Under the pieces are notes generated by a model, which saw only the letters and a program-made list of their open reading frames with translations, was not told the DNA's origin and made no database searches. This document shows, one piece after another, positions 1 through 11,701 of a stretch of DNA of 64,000 nt (the first letter of the stretch is position 1; each line of letters starts with the position of its first letter). This stretch comes from Paraspadella gotoi (Eukaryota; Chaetognatha), in the NCBI GenBank assembly GCA_051294375.1, contig CM119268.1:20429672-20493671 (forward strand), given 5' to 3'. The position numbers and the translations under genes are program-made.

Positions 1-394
1 ATGTACTAAATAAACTATGTTGAATACAAAATAACTCGTAAATTGATAAATATAATCATAGATTTATTATTGAGCCGAGATGAGGAGGACAATGTTCTAC
101 GTTTCTACTTAGTTCACTTGATTATTGTATTCATACTGTTGCGGGTTTTTCTCTCATAAAACAAACGCTATACAGTAGGCCTTTTTTTCCATCTTTGTTT
201 TTTGAAAACTCGATCAATAAGTACAAAAATGTAGTTCTACTTATAAAGCCTAAAACAAATTTCTAAAAAATAAAAAATAAAAAATTATAATAAAAAATAA
301 ATAAACAGATTATTAATTTTTTTTATAAAAAATATATGATATATAATTAAAACTTAAACTCAAAAAAAGTAACAGGTATATATTAGTTGAGTGT
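1..394. other. AT-rich intergenic DNA, no gene seen
   Basis: This stretch is very AT-rich, with poly-A and poly-T runs. No open frame, splice-flanked exon or repeat shared with the rest of the window was found. Confidence 0.5.
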
Positions 395-626
395 GAAGAG
401 ACAGTGATAATTGATAAGTGTTAATGACAGAACCGTTCAATATAAGCAGTCCCTGAGCTTCAGACCAGGCTATAACACCGTGTTACAGGCGGGTTAAGCG
501 CCCCGTCCCTCTTAACTGCTAGACGGCCACCGGGCTAGAACCCCAGACCTTTGGTTGGGAGGCGAATGACTTGCCTCCAGCACCAATAGCCGCTGATGAA
601 CGGTTGGTGGATTTTAGTCCAGCATA
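395..626 (-). repeat. tRNA-derived SINE-like repeat, family S2
   Basis: The same sequence recurs at 13651-13885, at 14066-14673 (interrupted) and, in the opposite orientation, at 42345-42610. Shared landmarks are GTTAATGACAGAACCGTTCA, the block GGGTTAAGCGCCCC and GGTTGGTGGATTTTAGTCCA. Read on the minus strand it contains GGGTTCTAGCC, which resembles a Pol III B box (family consensus GGTTCRANNCC). This suggests a tRNA-derived SINE transcribed from the minus strand. The A box is not clear, so SINE is an inference; the repeat itself is seen directly. Confidence 0.7.
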
Positions 627-984
627 AGTGCTTTAATTCAATCTCATATTCAACTTTTAATAGTAATATTATTTGTTATTATTTATAAAAAAAATATATA
701 TTTTTTTAAAATTATCATGCTAAAATAAAACACAAAAAAGAAAGAGAAGAAAAACGTCAAAAACAATGGACTGATTTAAAGGCAGGAGGTGATATGTTTG
801 AGGTAGAATGCTAATAACTTGTTTTATTCTATATCCTTTATTAATATGTATAAATAACATAAAGATAAAGATTATAAAATATAATAATGCATTTTATATT
901 TAATAATTAAATAATGCAGCTTGAATTTACATTTAATATAAAAATAAAAATCTTAAAAGCAATAGGAATCGAGCCTACTTTTGA

Positions 985-1222
985 TGATAACCAAATATTG
1001 GATGCGATGATAACCAAATATTGATGCGATGATAACCAAATGATGGATGCGATGATAGTCATTCATTGATGCGATGATAATCATTCATTGATGCGATGAT
1101 AGTCCTTCATTGATCGGATGATAATCATCATTGATGCGATGATAGTCATTCATTGAAGCGATGATAGTCATTCATTGATGCGATTATAGTCATTCATTGA
1201 TGCGATGCTAGTCATTTCATTG
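985..1222. repeat. Degenerate tandem repeat, unit about 25 bp (GATGCGATGATAGTCATTCA)
   Basis: About ten imperfect copies of a unit around GATGCGATGATA lie head to tail. The first three carry ACCAAATATTG and the later ones GTCATTCATTG. A noisier array of the same unit is found at 32165-32300, so the unit exists at more than one locus. No coding potential is apparent. Confidence 0.85.
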
Positions 1223-1368
1223 ACGATATCTCTCTTCTTTTTTACAATAAGGAAGAAACATCGTAAAAGATTATGAGCGAAAATTTCGACTACAAACTAA
1301 ACAAAATAAAAGTTAATGAGGTTAATGATTTTATAAACTGTTAATGACTGAGTTAGTCATACTCCATT

Positions 1369-1870
1369 TTTTTTAGTTGGATCTGCTTTCAGCAGATCCC
1401 GACTCTATAATTCACTTTGTCGGTCCGCCCCCTCAATCTTGTCGGGCATTCACATATATCACGTCGGAATATCGAATTATGATAATTTATGCAAAAAGGA
1501 TTGTCCGTCCGTCCGTTGGATCCGTCCGTCTGTCTGTTTGTCCCACCTTAGAAAAAAACTCCAATTACTCGTGATTGGAAGGATGGATTGGAATACAATT
1601 TTGTGTGGGTAGGGAAGTGTGTGATTGAGCTGGATATGAAGTTTCGATGGAATCGTGCGAGTGGAAATTGGTTTAAATGGAAAAAACAAAAAAATATATT
1701 TCACTATTTGAACGTCAATTACCTATGAGTGGACGAGGCGATTGACTTGAAATTTTGTATGTGGGTAGGAAAGTGTGTGATTTAAGCCGGAAATCAAGTT
1801 TCGATGGAATCGTTTGAAATGGAAAAAACAAAAAACCTGTTTCACTAATTTATTATGCTTTTTCTTCTTT
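1369..1870 (+). repeat. Dispersed hairpin-ended repeat, family H
   Basis: The left end is a hairpin (GGATCTGCTTTCAGCAGATCC), followed by GACTCTATAATTCAC, a GTCGGTCCGCCCCCTCAAT block, a run of GTCCGTCC units, and then repeated phrases such as GTGGGTAGGAAAGTGTGTGA and TTCGATGGAATCGT. The same order occurs at 30592-31790 on this strand and reversed at 14690-14891 and 15850-16592. Partial copies are at 12640-12780 and 13420-13650. No transposase is visible, so this is a non-autonomous element or a dispersed satellite of unknown class. Confidence 0.75.
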
Positions 1871-2708
1871 TTATATTAAAAGTTCCATCTCTGTGAGCTT
1901 ATGAAATCAATAATTGATGTAGTTAAGAGTTGAGACTCTCATTATTTTTTAGTCAAGACCTTTATGGATTTTTTTTGTTCCGGCGGCGTTGGATAGCCCA
2001 AACACTGCAGTTTTAGAAATCATCCATGGTATTGTAATATTTACTGCGCTACTGGTGCAAAAATTGCTCGGAACCAAAATTATCAGAAACCGCTTCGTTC
2101 TTTCGGATTTTCTTTTAAGGGCGGAGCGACATAGTATCTAGATACAGATAGCGAGATAAGCGCCGACCATCGCCACCAATAAAAGAACGAAAAACATCTT
2201 TTGCTGAAATATTTTAACTTAAAATTGGAGGAGAATGGATAAGAGGGCGCCTTGAATAATAGATCAAGTGGAGACAATATGTATAAGATTTACAATTTAA
2301 TAATTTACAACAGCGTAGGTGCGAGATAGCTCAGTAAGAGAAATTTGTTTGAGTCTCTCTCTGTATTTCCTCGACTTCGGCTTTTAAAGCTACAAAGTAA
2401 ATAGGTAGATTTGAACACAAAGACCCAGCAGGTTTCCCGAGAGGTTCCTTCCCAGTTTCACCAGTTACAAAGAGAGAGAGAGAGAGAGAGAGATCGCTAA
2501 TTGCTATCGCGAAAGAAAATTATCGGCCGAGAGAGAAACTTTAAATCCTTTTGACACGAGTCCTCGAATTTTAAACTCTTCTCTCTCTCTCTGTCACAGT
2601 TAATCGCTTATAGTTGATTTTATCGATATATTGAATTGTTAAAAGATAAAAGAGTTGAAAAAGTTAAAATTAAAACTACAATCGCAATTAAAAAAAAATT
2701 AAATAGAA
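1871..2708. other. Upstream region of cyclase-like copy 1
   Basis: No supported exon was found. It contains a GA microsatellite near 2470-2493 and a short CT run near 2580. A 5' UTR and promoter are expected before the ATG at 2709, but I could not identify a TATA box or initiator with confidence. Confidence 0.4.
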
Positions 2709-2793
2709 ATGAAATCGATGACGTCATCACAAATTCGATCTTTGATCAGAGAAGGAAAGTTCGGACGCTCAACAACCAGTGGCCTGGCCGGAG
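2709..2793 (+). CDS. Cyclase-like copy 1, exon A (start exon)
   Basis: It begins at the first ATG and encodes 28 codons plus one base, ending at a good donor (GAG|GTAAGT). The residues REGKFGRSTTSGLAG match the N-terminal UPF0317 motif (R.G.W...T.GLA.G). Copy 2 has the same exon with 26 extra N-terminal residues, so the true start of copy 1 could also be further upstream in another exon. Confidence 0.75.
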
Positions 2794-4491
2794 GTAAGTT
2801 CGTTGCTCTTGTTCGGGTTGTCAGCCTGAATGACCTGACTGACCTCTTGATTTTGTTTGTAATCTTAAATTGGCCTAATTTTACTTTCGGCAACTGGGAT
2901 TAAGGGAGTTTTTGAGTTAGTTTTTTTTATTATGGTTTAGGAGAACTTATTTGTTATTATGGCGTTTTAGAGTTAGGATAGTTGGATAATGATTCTTATT
3001 ACTTTTGTAGTTATACAATTTTTTTATTATTATTTTGAAAAAACTAGAAATCCCAATTTTTAGACAAAAGAATCGCCATTGAAAACAAGAGCTATTTATA
3101 CAATGGAATCGGATCCGTGACTCGGGCAACTTTGCCCGCCGGATGGATGCCTGGCTGACCATTGGCCCCTTTGCCATTTGTCGTTTGACCAATGAGAGAG
3201 TCTCTTGTAATTTCTTCTCGCTTCGCTGATCCGATTTCGCCTTTTAGGTTCGATTCCTCTGCGTTGCTAATCTCTGCTCTAATCAGGCTTTGTTTTTATT
3301 CGCTCCATCTATCTTGATTTAGGATCTCTCCGAAAAGAATCAGGCGAATATCAGGCCCTTTTTACTTTTTTATCTAAATTTTAAATCAGGCCAGAATTGT
3401 ATCTTATGTAGAATAAGGTCCGTATCAGGCCCAATATAAGTCTATACTTCTTATATATTTCTTTCTCTCTTTTTACTATGTTTTTAAAAAACATTTTCAA
3501 TCAGGCGAAAAACAGGCTAATCTGGTGATCGTCCCTTCCGCCTTCGCCGACGACATCGAAGAAATCTGCCGCCGCAACGCTGCTCCGCTGCCGCTGCTGT
3601 ACAAAAGCGGCAAGGGTGAGGTTGGGGCGCCGCCTTTGGCTCAGGATTCCGATGTTAGGTAAGTATCATAGTGACAGTCATTTTTAAAAATTTCTCCCCG
3701 CTCCTATTAATTGCTACACTATTCAATTCTATTGTATTCAATTCTATTGTATTCAATTCTATTGTATACAATTCTATTTTATTCAATTCTATTCTATTCA
3801 ATTCTATCCAATTCTATTGTATTCAATTCTATTGTATTCAATTCTATTTTGTTCAATTCTATTGTATTCAATTCTATTGTATTCAATTCTATTGTATTCA
3901 CTTCTATTCTATTCACTTCTATTGTATTCAATTCTATTGTATTCAATTCTATTGTATTCAATACTATTCTATTCAATTCTATTCTATTCAATTCTATTGT
4001 ATTCTATTCTATTCAATTCTATTCTATTCTATTCAATTCTATTGTATTCAATTCTATTCTATTCAATTCTTTTCTATTCAATTCTATTCTATTCAATTTT
4101 ATTCAATTCAATTCTATTCAATTCTATTGTATTCAATTCTATTGTATTCAATTCTATTGTATTCAATTCTATTGTATTCACTTCTATTCTATTCACTTCT
4201 ATTGTATTCAATTCTATTGTATTCAATTCTATTGTATTCAATTCTATTGTATTCAATACTATTCTATTCAATTCTATTGTATTCTATTGTATTCTATTGT
4301 ATTCTATTCTATTCAATTCTATTCTATTCAATTCTATTCTATTCAATTCTATTCTCTTCAATTCTATTCTATTCAATTCTATTCTATTCAATTCTATTCA
4401 ATTCTATTGTATTCAATTCTATTCTATTCAATTCACTCTTTTTTCATCCTTCTCTGTATTCTTCCTCCGTTCGTCCTTGCTCAAAATCTAA

Positions 4492-4522
<31 letters not shown>

Positions 4523-5037
4523 TCCTCAGTTTCAAGTGTCCTCTCCCGCTCGCTTCCTCCCACTCTCTCCTCTCTCTGCCTCCTCCCTCCTCCTCCCTTC
4601 CTCCCTCCTCCCTCCCTCCATCCTCCTTCCTTCCTCCTCCTTCTTCCTTCCTTCCTCCCTCCCTCCTCCTCCCTTCCTCCCTCCTCCCTCCCTTCCTCCA
4701 TCCTCCCTCCTCCTTCCTTCCTCCCTCCCTCCCTCCCTCCTTCCTTCCTCCCTCCTTCTTCCTCCCTCCTTCCTCCTCCCTTCCTCCCTCCTCCCTTCCT
4801 CCCTCCTCCCTCCCTCCTTCCTCCCTCCCTCCCTCTTCCTTTCTCCTTCCTCCCTCCCTCCCTCCTCCTCCCTCCTTCCTTCCTCCATCCTTCCTTCCTC
4901 CCTCCCTCTCTCCCTCAATTCTCGCCGCCAATTTTCCCGACCATTTATTCCTCTCGCTCTCTATCAATTTCTCCAAACTCCATCTCTTTCCTTTGTTGAC
5001 GTCTTCCTCATTGTTGTTGTCATCTTTGACTCTGCGG

Positions 5038-5070
<33 letters not shown>

Positions 5071-8000
5071 TCTCTCTTCTCTCTCTCTCTCTCTCTTTTC
5101 ACACATTCAGTCAGTTTGGTCTGTCTCACTTCCGTTTAAATACCGTTTAAAATTCGTCGGAATCATACCACAAATAACTGTTCAGAACTGTTAGGAATAT
5201 TTATTAAGATGTCTTTTGCTAGTGTATCAAGATGGATTCAGATTTTCAAAAACGTTCACACAAGTGATCACACATATATATACTTTAATTTAAAACACCT
5301 TTTATTCGATTTGAAATTCTCAACATGAGAGATCCCGGTCGATTTTTATCTGGCTCCTAAATTATGCAAATTAGCTTACGATCGAATTTGTCAGATAACG
5401 ATGACGCTCTTTATTCGCGTAATTTTAAACGTTTTATTATTGTAATATAATAAATAATTGAATATTATAGTTTTTAGAATATATATTTTATAAATATAAA
5501 TAATTTATAGTATTTATACTAATATAAAATAAGACAAAATAGCAATTAAATGAGATCTTGAATGCTTCTTTTTCTTACCAAAATGAGGAATTCAAAGAGA
5601 TTTTTGCATAAAATAAAATATTAACTATTTTGCTTGTTTAAGTTCCTTATTACATATAATATAATATAAATTGTATTATAAATTGTATAATTCATTCGTT
5701 TAAGTTACTATTATACGTGCTTTAATAAATAGGTAAATATGGAAAAACTTGATAACAAAGATTAAAATAACCAATAAAAGTAAAATTTTTAAAAAAAATA
5801 ATAATACTAATATTAAATTAGTATTTAATAATTTAATAATAATAATTAATAAAAAAATTATTTTAAAAATTACTGCAAAGAAAGAATTTAAATTATTTAA
5901 AATTATTAATGAATATTTTTCTATATTTTTTAAAGTAATTTTTAGTCAACTAGGTTCCATTAGGATTGTACCCACGTAGGAATACGTGGAATACGTGGGC
6001 GGAATACTATGGGTGCAATTGTATGTGGGCCAATGCTACATGGGTGCAATCCAAGGGGCGCAATTTTATGGGCCCAATAATACGTGGGCACAATCCTGCT
6101 ACCACGTATATACATATAGATAAGTGAAAAGGATCCATTCAATATCATAATCAATGATTTAAGTATATTATGTTTGAATGATCAGGAAGAAAATTAAATA
6201 CGATCTAATAAATATTACTAAATTTGAATAGCAAATACATAGATTGGACGATTGGATCCTTTTTGTGTTGAGGCAACATGAACCGGACTCATTTTTTGAT
6301 ATGGTATAAATAACTGTCTCTATTAATTTGTTTAATTTTCTGATCATAATCAAAAAACTACTTTCATTTATAAAAGAAAACAGAGAACTTTTGAGAGGGA
6401 AACTTAACTCCAAGATTTTAAAGAATTGCTTTTGTTTTTATAAGTTTTTTAAATCAAAACATGTCAATTAATTATAAAATTAATCGAAACCTATTGTCTG
6501 TAAATAATGATAGATTGCTTTGTTAATTTTTCAATCAACCAAATTGAAAAAGTGAGTAAACAAATTATGATTAAAAACAATATGATAATATGATAACATT
6601 TTCATTGTTAACAACAACGATGAAGGCTAACAATTAGTTCGAAAATGTCCATTTTTATGTAAAAACATTATGTCGTTATTATTAACCATTAAAAAGTTAT
6701 TATTTCGTCTCTAAATCAAACAACAAATGAAAATAAATAATACAATGACTAAAAACTAAAAAAAAATTCCGAGATATTTTTTATAATTGAAAAAAAGTTT
6801 GACTATGGATGCTCAAACCCTCATTCATCCTTAATTATTGGCCTATTAATAGTTATAAAAATGAAACTATAGTACATAGGAAAATGACTTCTATAATATA
6901 ATAATAGTTTAAGAAGAAGGGGATAAAATTGTAATCAAATCATATCCGTTTAAAGCATTTGTGTTTTTGTATAAATATTGTCATTGTTAAAAAAATTTTA
7001 TCTTTTATTAAATATTAATTATATTTATTGTTATTTATCATTTGACTATATAAGATCATATTTTATATTAATTTCTCTTTAAATATGTGTTCAGACTGAA
7101 TTTCAGTTACAGCAAAACAAAAATAGCGATTAATTTCTAAAATGTTTTCCTATAAAAAAACAGAAAAACTAGTAAAAATCACAACATGCAGCTACTAAAA
7201 ACTTATAAAATTATTAAGCATTCTGAAATTATTAATAAAACATAGAAAATATTATTAATAATACATATGTTATTAAAAAAAACTAAACTCATCGTCAGAT
7301 TTCACAGGGAAAAGATGCTCTTTTTATGAAAAATTCGCGAATATCCGCCAGGTTCGCTAGTATCTTTTGTTCTTTTTGACCGGCTTGACCGGTCTTTAAC
7401 ATTAAAAAGATACGAAATGACGTATTCGATCTCGGGATCTCTTATGTTCGATGCATTAAACTTAAATATTTTTTATACGAAAATTATTTATATATACGTC
7501 TGATTAAGTGTGCAAACGTTTTTTTATGAAACTCGATGTCTGTATATTACTAACTTTTGGTCAGTTGTCTATTTTGGGCTAGTTTTGCAGTTTTGTCTAT
7601 TTTCGACTAGTTTTGTTTTTAAAATATTATACAAATAAGTCGTAAAAATATATTAAAATATAAAAGTTAAAATTAAATATATTAAAAAATATAGATATCT
7701 TACCTTCAATTGTGACCCATAAGTTCAAAGGTTTTATTTTTGTTTATTTCTTTATCTTAAGAACGGACGTCTCCTCATACGACGCCTTTGAATTCGGAGT
7801 TCCCATTGGTCGACGCTCCTCGCTCCTTGACGTGGATTGGTCAGATTCTCGTGACTTTTTACCTCGGCTGCAGCTTTTCATTCGAGGCGGCGCTGCAGCG
7901 CGGGCGAGTTCCAATCAGAAATATGGAGAGAGGAAAGAACGTGGCGATGTATAAGGTAAGTAGATGGTAAGGAATCGATTATTCGAAAGGGTTTTTGCTG

Positions 8001-9355
8001 TACATCATTTAAATTCTTTCCGATGAGCAGAGTTTACTCATAAGAATTATTTGTTTATTTTTAATTATTTATTTAATTTTCATGAGAAATAATATAATAC
8101 TAAACCACGACACCACTATTAAAATAAAATACAAATTGTAATAAAACGATGATCAATGATAAAGTTTTATCCATCGAGAATTAAATGTTAAAAACAGATC
8201 CAAATGTTTATCAAATATGTTTAATATTTCCCTTCACCACAATTCCCTCTCTCTTTTCTCTTCCAGACTTCCGTCTTCCTCTTCACGCCCCCCATCTCCC
8301 CCCGTCCCCATGGTGGTCTCCCTGCGCCCCCTCCCCCCTTCCCTCCTCGAGACGTGCTTTTCCATCACGGCGCCGATGGCCGACGCTCACGGGGCGCCGG
8401 TTCACGTCGGCGCCCCTGGCGTTATCGGCATCGAAGACGTGATGGCGCCGGATTTCGGGGAGAGGCGCCGGATTTTGAAGACGGCGATGTTCCGGTCTTT
8501 TGGGCCTGCGGAGTCACGGGGTTGATGTTGATGGAGAAAATGAGTGAGTTTTGATGTTGTTGTTGTCACGTGGGGATGATGATGATGATTATGAATTGGT
8601 AGTTGTTTTTTTATTAATTGTTAAATTATTAATGTTGACCTTTTCTGTTTAATGCTGTTGTGAAACTAATTGGCCCGTAGCGAGCATTGCTCATTGCGTG
8701 TAATGCTAATGCTCAGGTTCTCCCTCGCCATGCTCACAAACTTTTTCCCTCTAATCGTTGCTCAGTGACTCACTGAACAAAGCCAGTAGCACATGATCCC
8801 GGGTTCGATGTCAGCCCCAGTGCCTCTCCTACCTACGAGGGGCTGAAGTTGTTGCCGTTTTCATTTTCCACCGAAAGTTAATTGGAAAATCTCTTTGTCT
8901 CGTTCTCAGAATCGCCCATCTCTCTCACTCACTCTCCCGGCAACATGTTCCTTTGCGACGTCTCCGCTCAAGAACAAAGTCTTTACCATCAACAGCAGCA
9001 GCCGTCGTCGCCGCCGCAGCAGCCGCAGAAGCCGCCTCAGCCGACGCCGCCACAGCTCCACCCGCGCGTCTTCCGCATCTACAGCAGTCCGCTCACTTAC
9101 GCGTCGTCGATTGCTATGGTTTTGGAACTGGTCGTCGGAATGAGGAGAAGATTGGGAGGAAGAGGAGGAGGAGGAGGAGGAGAAAGAGGTGGAGGAAATC
9201 GAGCTTCGTAAGTTTAAACTTTTTTTCAAAATAAGGAAAGTATTGTCGAAATTTAAAGACCATTGCATTTTTTTGTCTAGCCCAAATAGGTTTCACCGCT
9301 TTTCAAAATCCATTCATAGTCGTGGCCCAATTCTTTACCCCAAACCGACTTTTGG

Positions 9356-9407
<52 letters not shown>

Positions 9408-11631
9408 AAAGGAAAGAAAAAGCGAGAAAGCGAGAACTTCCGGTTCCAACCCTGAATTATGCAACGTCACTGACTATGAGAACAAAAAAAGCATTTTGGT
9501 GGGAGAAACACGGTGAAAACGAGAGAGAGTGAGAAGGAGAAAAAAATAATAAGAAGAAAGAACGAATAAAAACCAGTGGCTGCGCCAATACATGTAAATC
9601 GCTTTCAAACCTGAGCGTTAGTTTAGTGTGAGGTATATATCTATATGTTTATACTATATATACGAAAAAATATGAATAAAAAAAATTTAATTTTATTTTA
9701 AAAACGCTTTTTTGTTTGTAGAGCCATCTGGTTTATTAAGACCAAAACAGGCAAAGATTTGCTATTTTGTATAAAGCAATGCAAATTCAGATAGAAGAGC
9801 AAATTTCTATAGAAAGTAAAGGGAAAATGCTCATAATAGAAAAAGTAAGAGACAAATCCTAGTAGTAGGTATAAAAAGTTACAAAGATGGAAAAAAAAAT
9901 TTAAAAAAAAATTAAAGCTATTGGAAAAAAAAACTTTTAGGGGGTAAGTATTATTAATACAATTAAAAGGAAGCAAGAACGAGAGAATAAAAGAAAGACG
10001 AAAAAAGAGAGAGAAAGAGGAAAAGAAAAAAAGAATTAGAAAGAAAGAGTCAAAAGATTCATTATAGTGAGAGAGAGAGTGAGAAATAGAAAAAGAGAGA
10101 TAGAGAGAGATAGAAAGAGTTAAAAGATTCACTATAGTGAATCGTGACTGAAAATTGTTTTCTTCCTTCAAACGTTGGCTCTTCTCTTCTTCCATCTGAA
10201 TTTTTCTTTTTCGTATTAATCGAATTGATTTGTCGCCAACTCTCGAAGCTCTAAAAAATATAATCGTAACTAGTTGTTAGATAGAACCTATAAATTATAT
10301 ATAACATGCTTTATTTTTTAACTTAATTTTAGTTCGCGTGAGATGAAAAGAGAAACGTCGAACGGAGAAGAGGATGAGGAAGAGGATGAGGAAGAGAAAG
10401 AGGAGGAGGAAGAGGAGGATGAGGCCGTAGTGATCGACGCTATGAAAATATCACACGCTAAACATGTGGTTGTGATGGTGAAAGGTGGGTTGTGGTGATA
10501 TTAAAAGTTAAGTTGTGGTGATAGTGAAAGCTGGTGATGGTGGTGAAACAACAGCGATGGTGATGGTGACGTAAAATATTCATAAAAATTCCAATTGTGA
10601 CTTCATCTTAGAAAAACGAAAGGAGAATGGGAAAAGGAAGAAACAAATGTCGTTGAGGGAAGATAAAAAATAAATAGAAGGGAAGGAATAAGTATTATAA
10701 ATTATAAATAGAAAAAAAGTAATGGAGAGACGGTAAATCAAATGAAACTAATATTTATTTAATAATGAAGTTTGTTTAAAAATAATGTTCATACATTTGA
10801 ATAATGTTGAGCCGCTGCTCATTTGTTTCACAGACGACTTCGACGTCGCCGATTTAGTCGTCTTCGTGCTTTTTCTCGATCTCCTAAAGAGGGCGGGAAA
10901 ATCGATTCGAATTTCGGGCAACAAAAGAACAACGTCGATCCTTAAATCTGCGGCGGAAAAAGGATTAAAAAGGAAAATCGAGGATGAGGAGATGAAGGAA
11001 GAGCAAAGGTAAGTTAACCTATGATCAAAATAAGGCCTTACTTTCCCGAAACGTCCCATTAAATTGGAGATTATTGTTAGGGATTAAGTTAATCATTTAT
11101 TTAGGAATTAGGGTTTGGGGTGAGGCATTTGAGTTAAGGTTGATGTTAACGGTTTTCTAACAAATTAGGGTTAAATATTAATATTATCATTAAGTTCAGG
11201 GCTAGAGGAACAGAAATGAAACATATTTGGAAAAGAGAGCCAAAACGTTGGAAAGAATAGAAAATCCCGAGTCTTTGACTTTTTTGTCACGTGATCAGGA
11301 TCGACGTTTTGACGGTGAAGATTGGAATCGTGAAGGAAACGGGGAAACGAAAGATCGATGGAGATGAAAAAGAAATACGTAAGTTAAATAATAAAATAAT
11401 TAATTAAAAAGTTAATAAACTTGTGCCAGATCCGACATCGTCCTATACGATTCTCTTTGTCCCTTTTCAAACCTTTTGTGACAGACCTGAATCCGTCCGA
11501 TGCGATTCTCCTCATCTTCGCCTTCCGATCTTTGATCTCCTCCGATCTTCACGAGAGATACGCGAGGAGAGGGTTGGGATTCAAGATGGCCGCGCCCAGC
11601 CTTACTGGCCAAAAAGAGGTAAGAGACTCAT

Positions 11632-11701
<70 letters not shown>

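Noticed and set aside
3671-5150. Two overlapping open frames of 442 and 479 codons
   Set aside because: They consist of FNSIVF/YSILLY and Pro/Ser/Leu repeats translated from the TTCTA satellite and CT tracts. Open frames exist on both strands through the same DNA, and the region lies inside intron B-C.
9698-10195. 165-codon minus-strand Phe/Leu/Ser-rich frame that looks like a membrane protein
   Set aside because: It is the reverse translation of A- and GA-rich intron sequence between exons E and F. It shows no conserved motif and is low in complexity.
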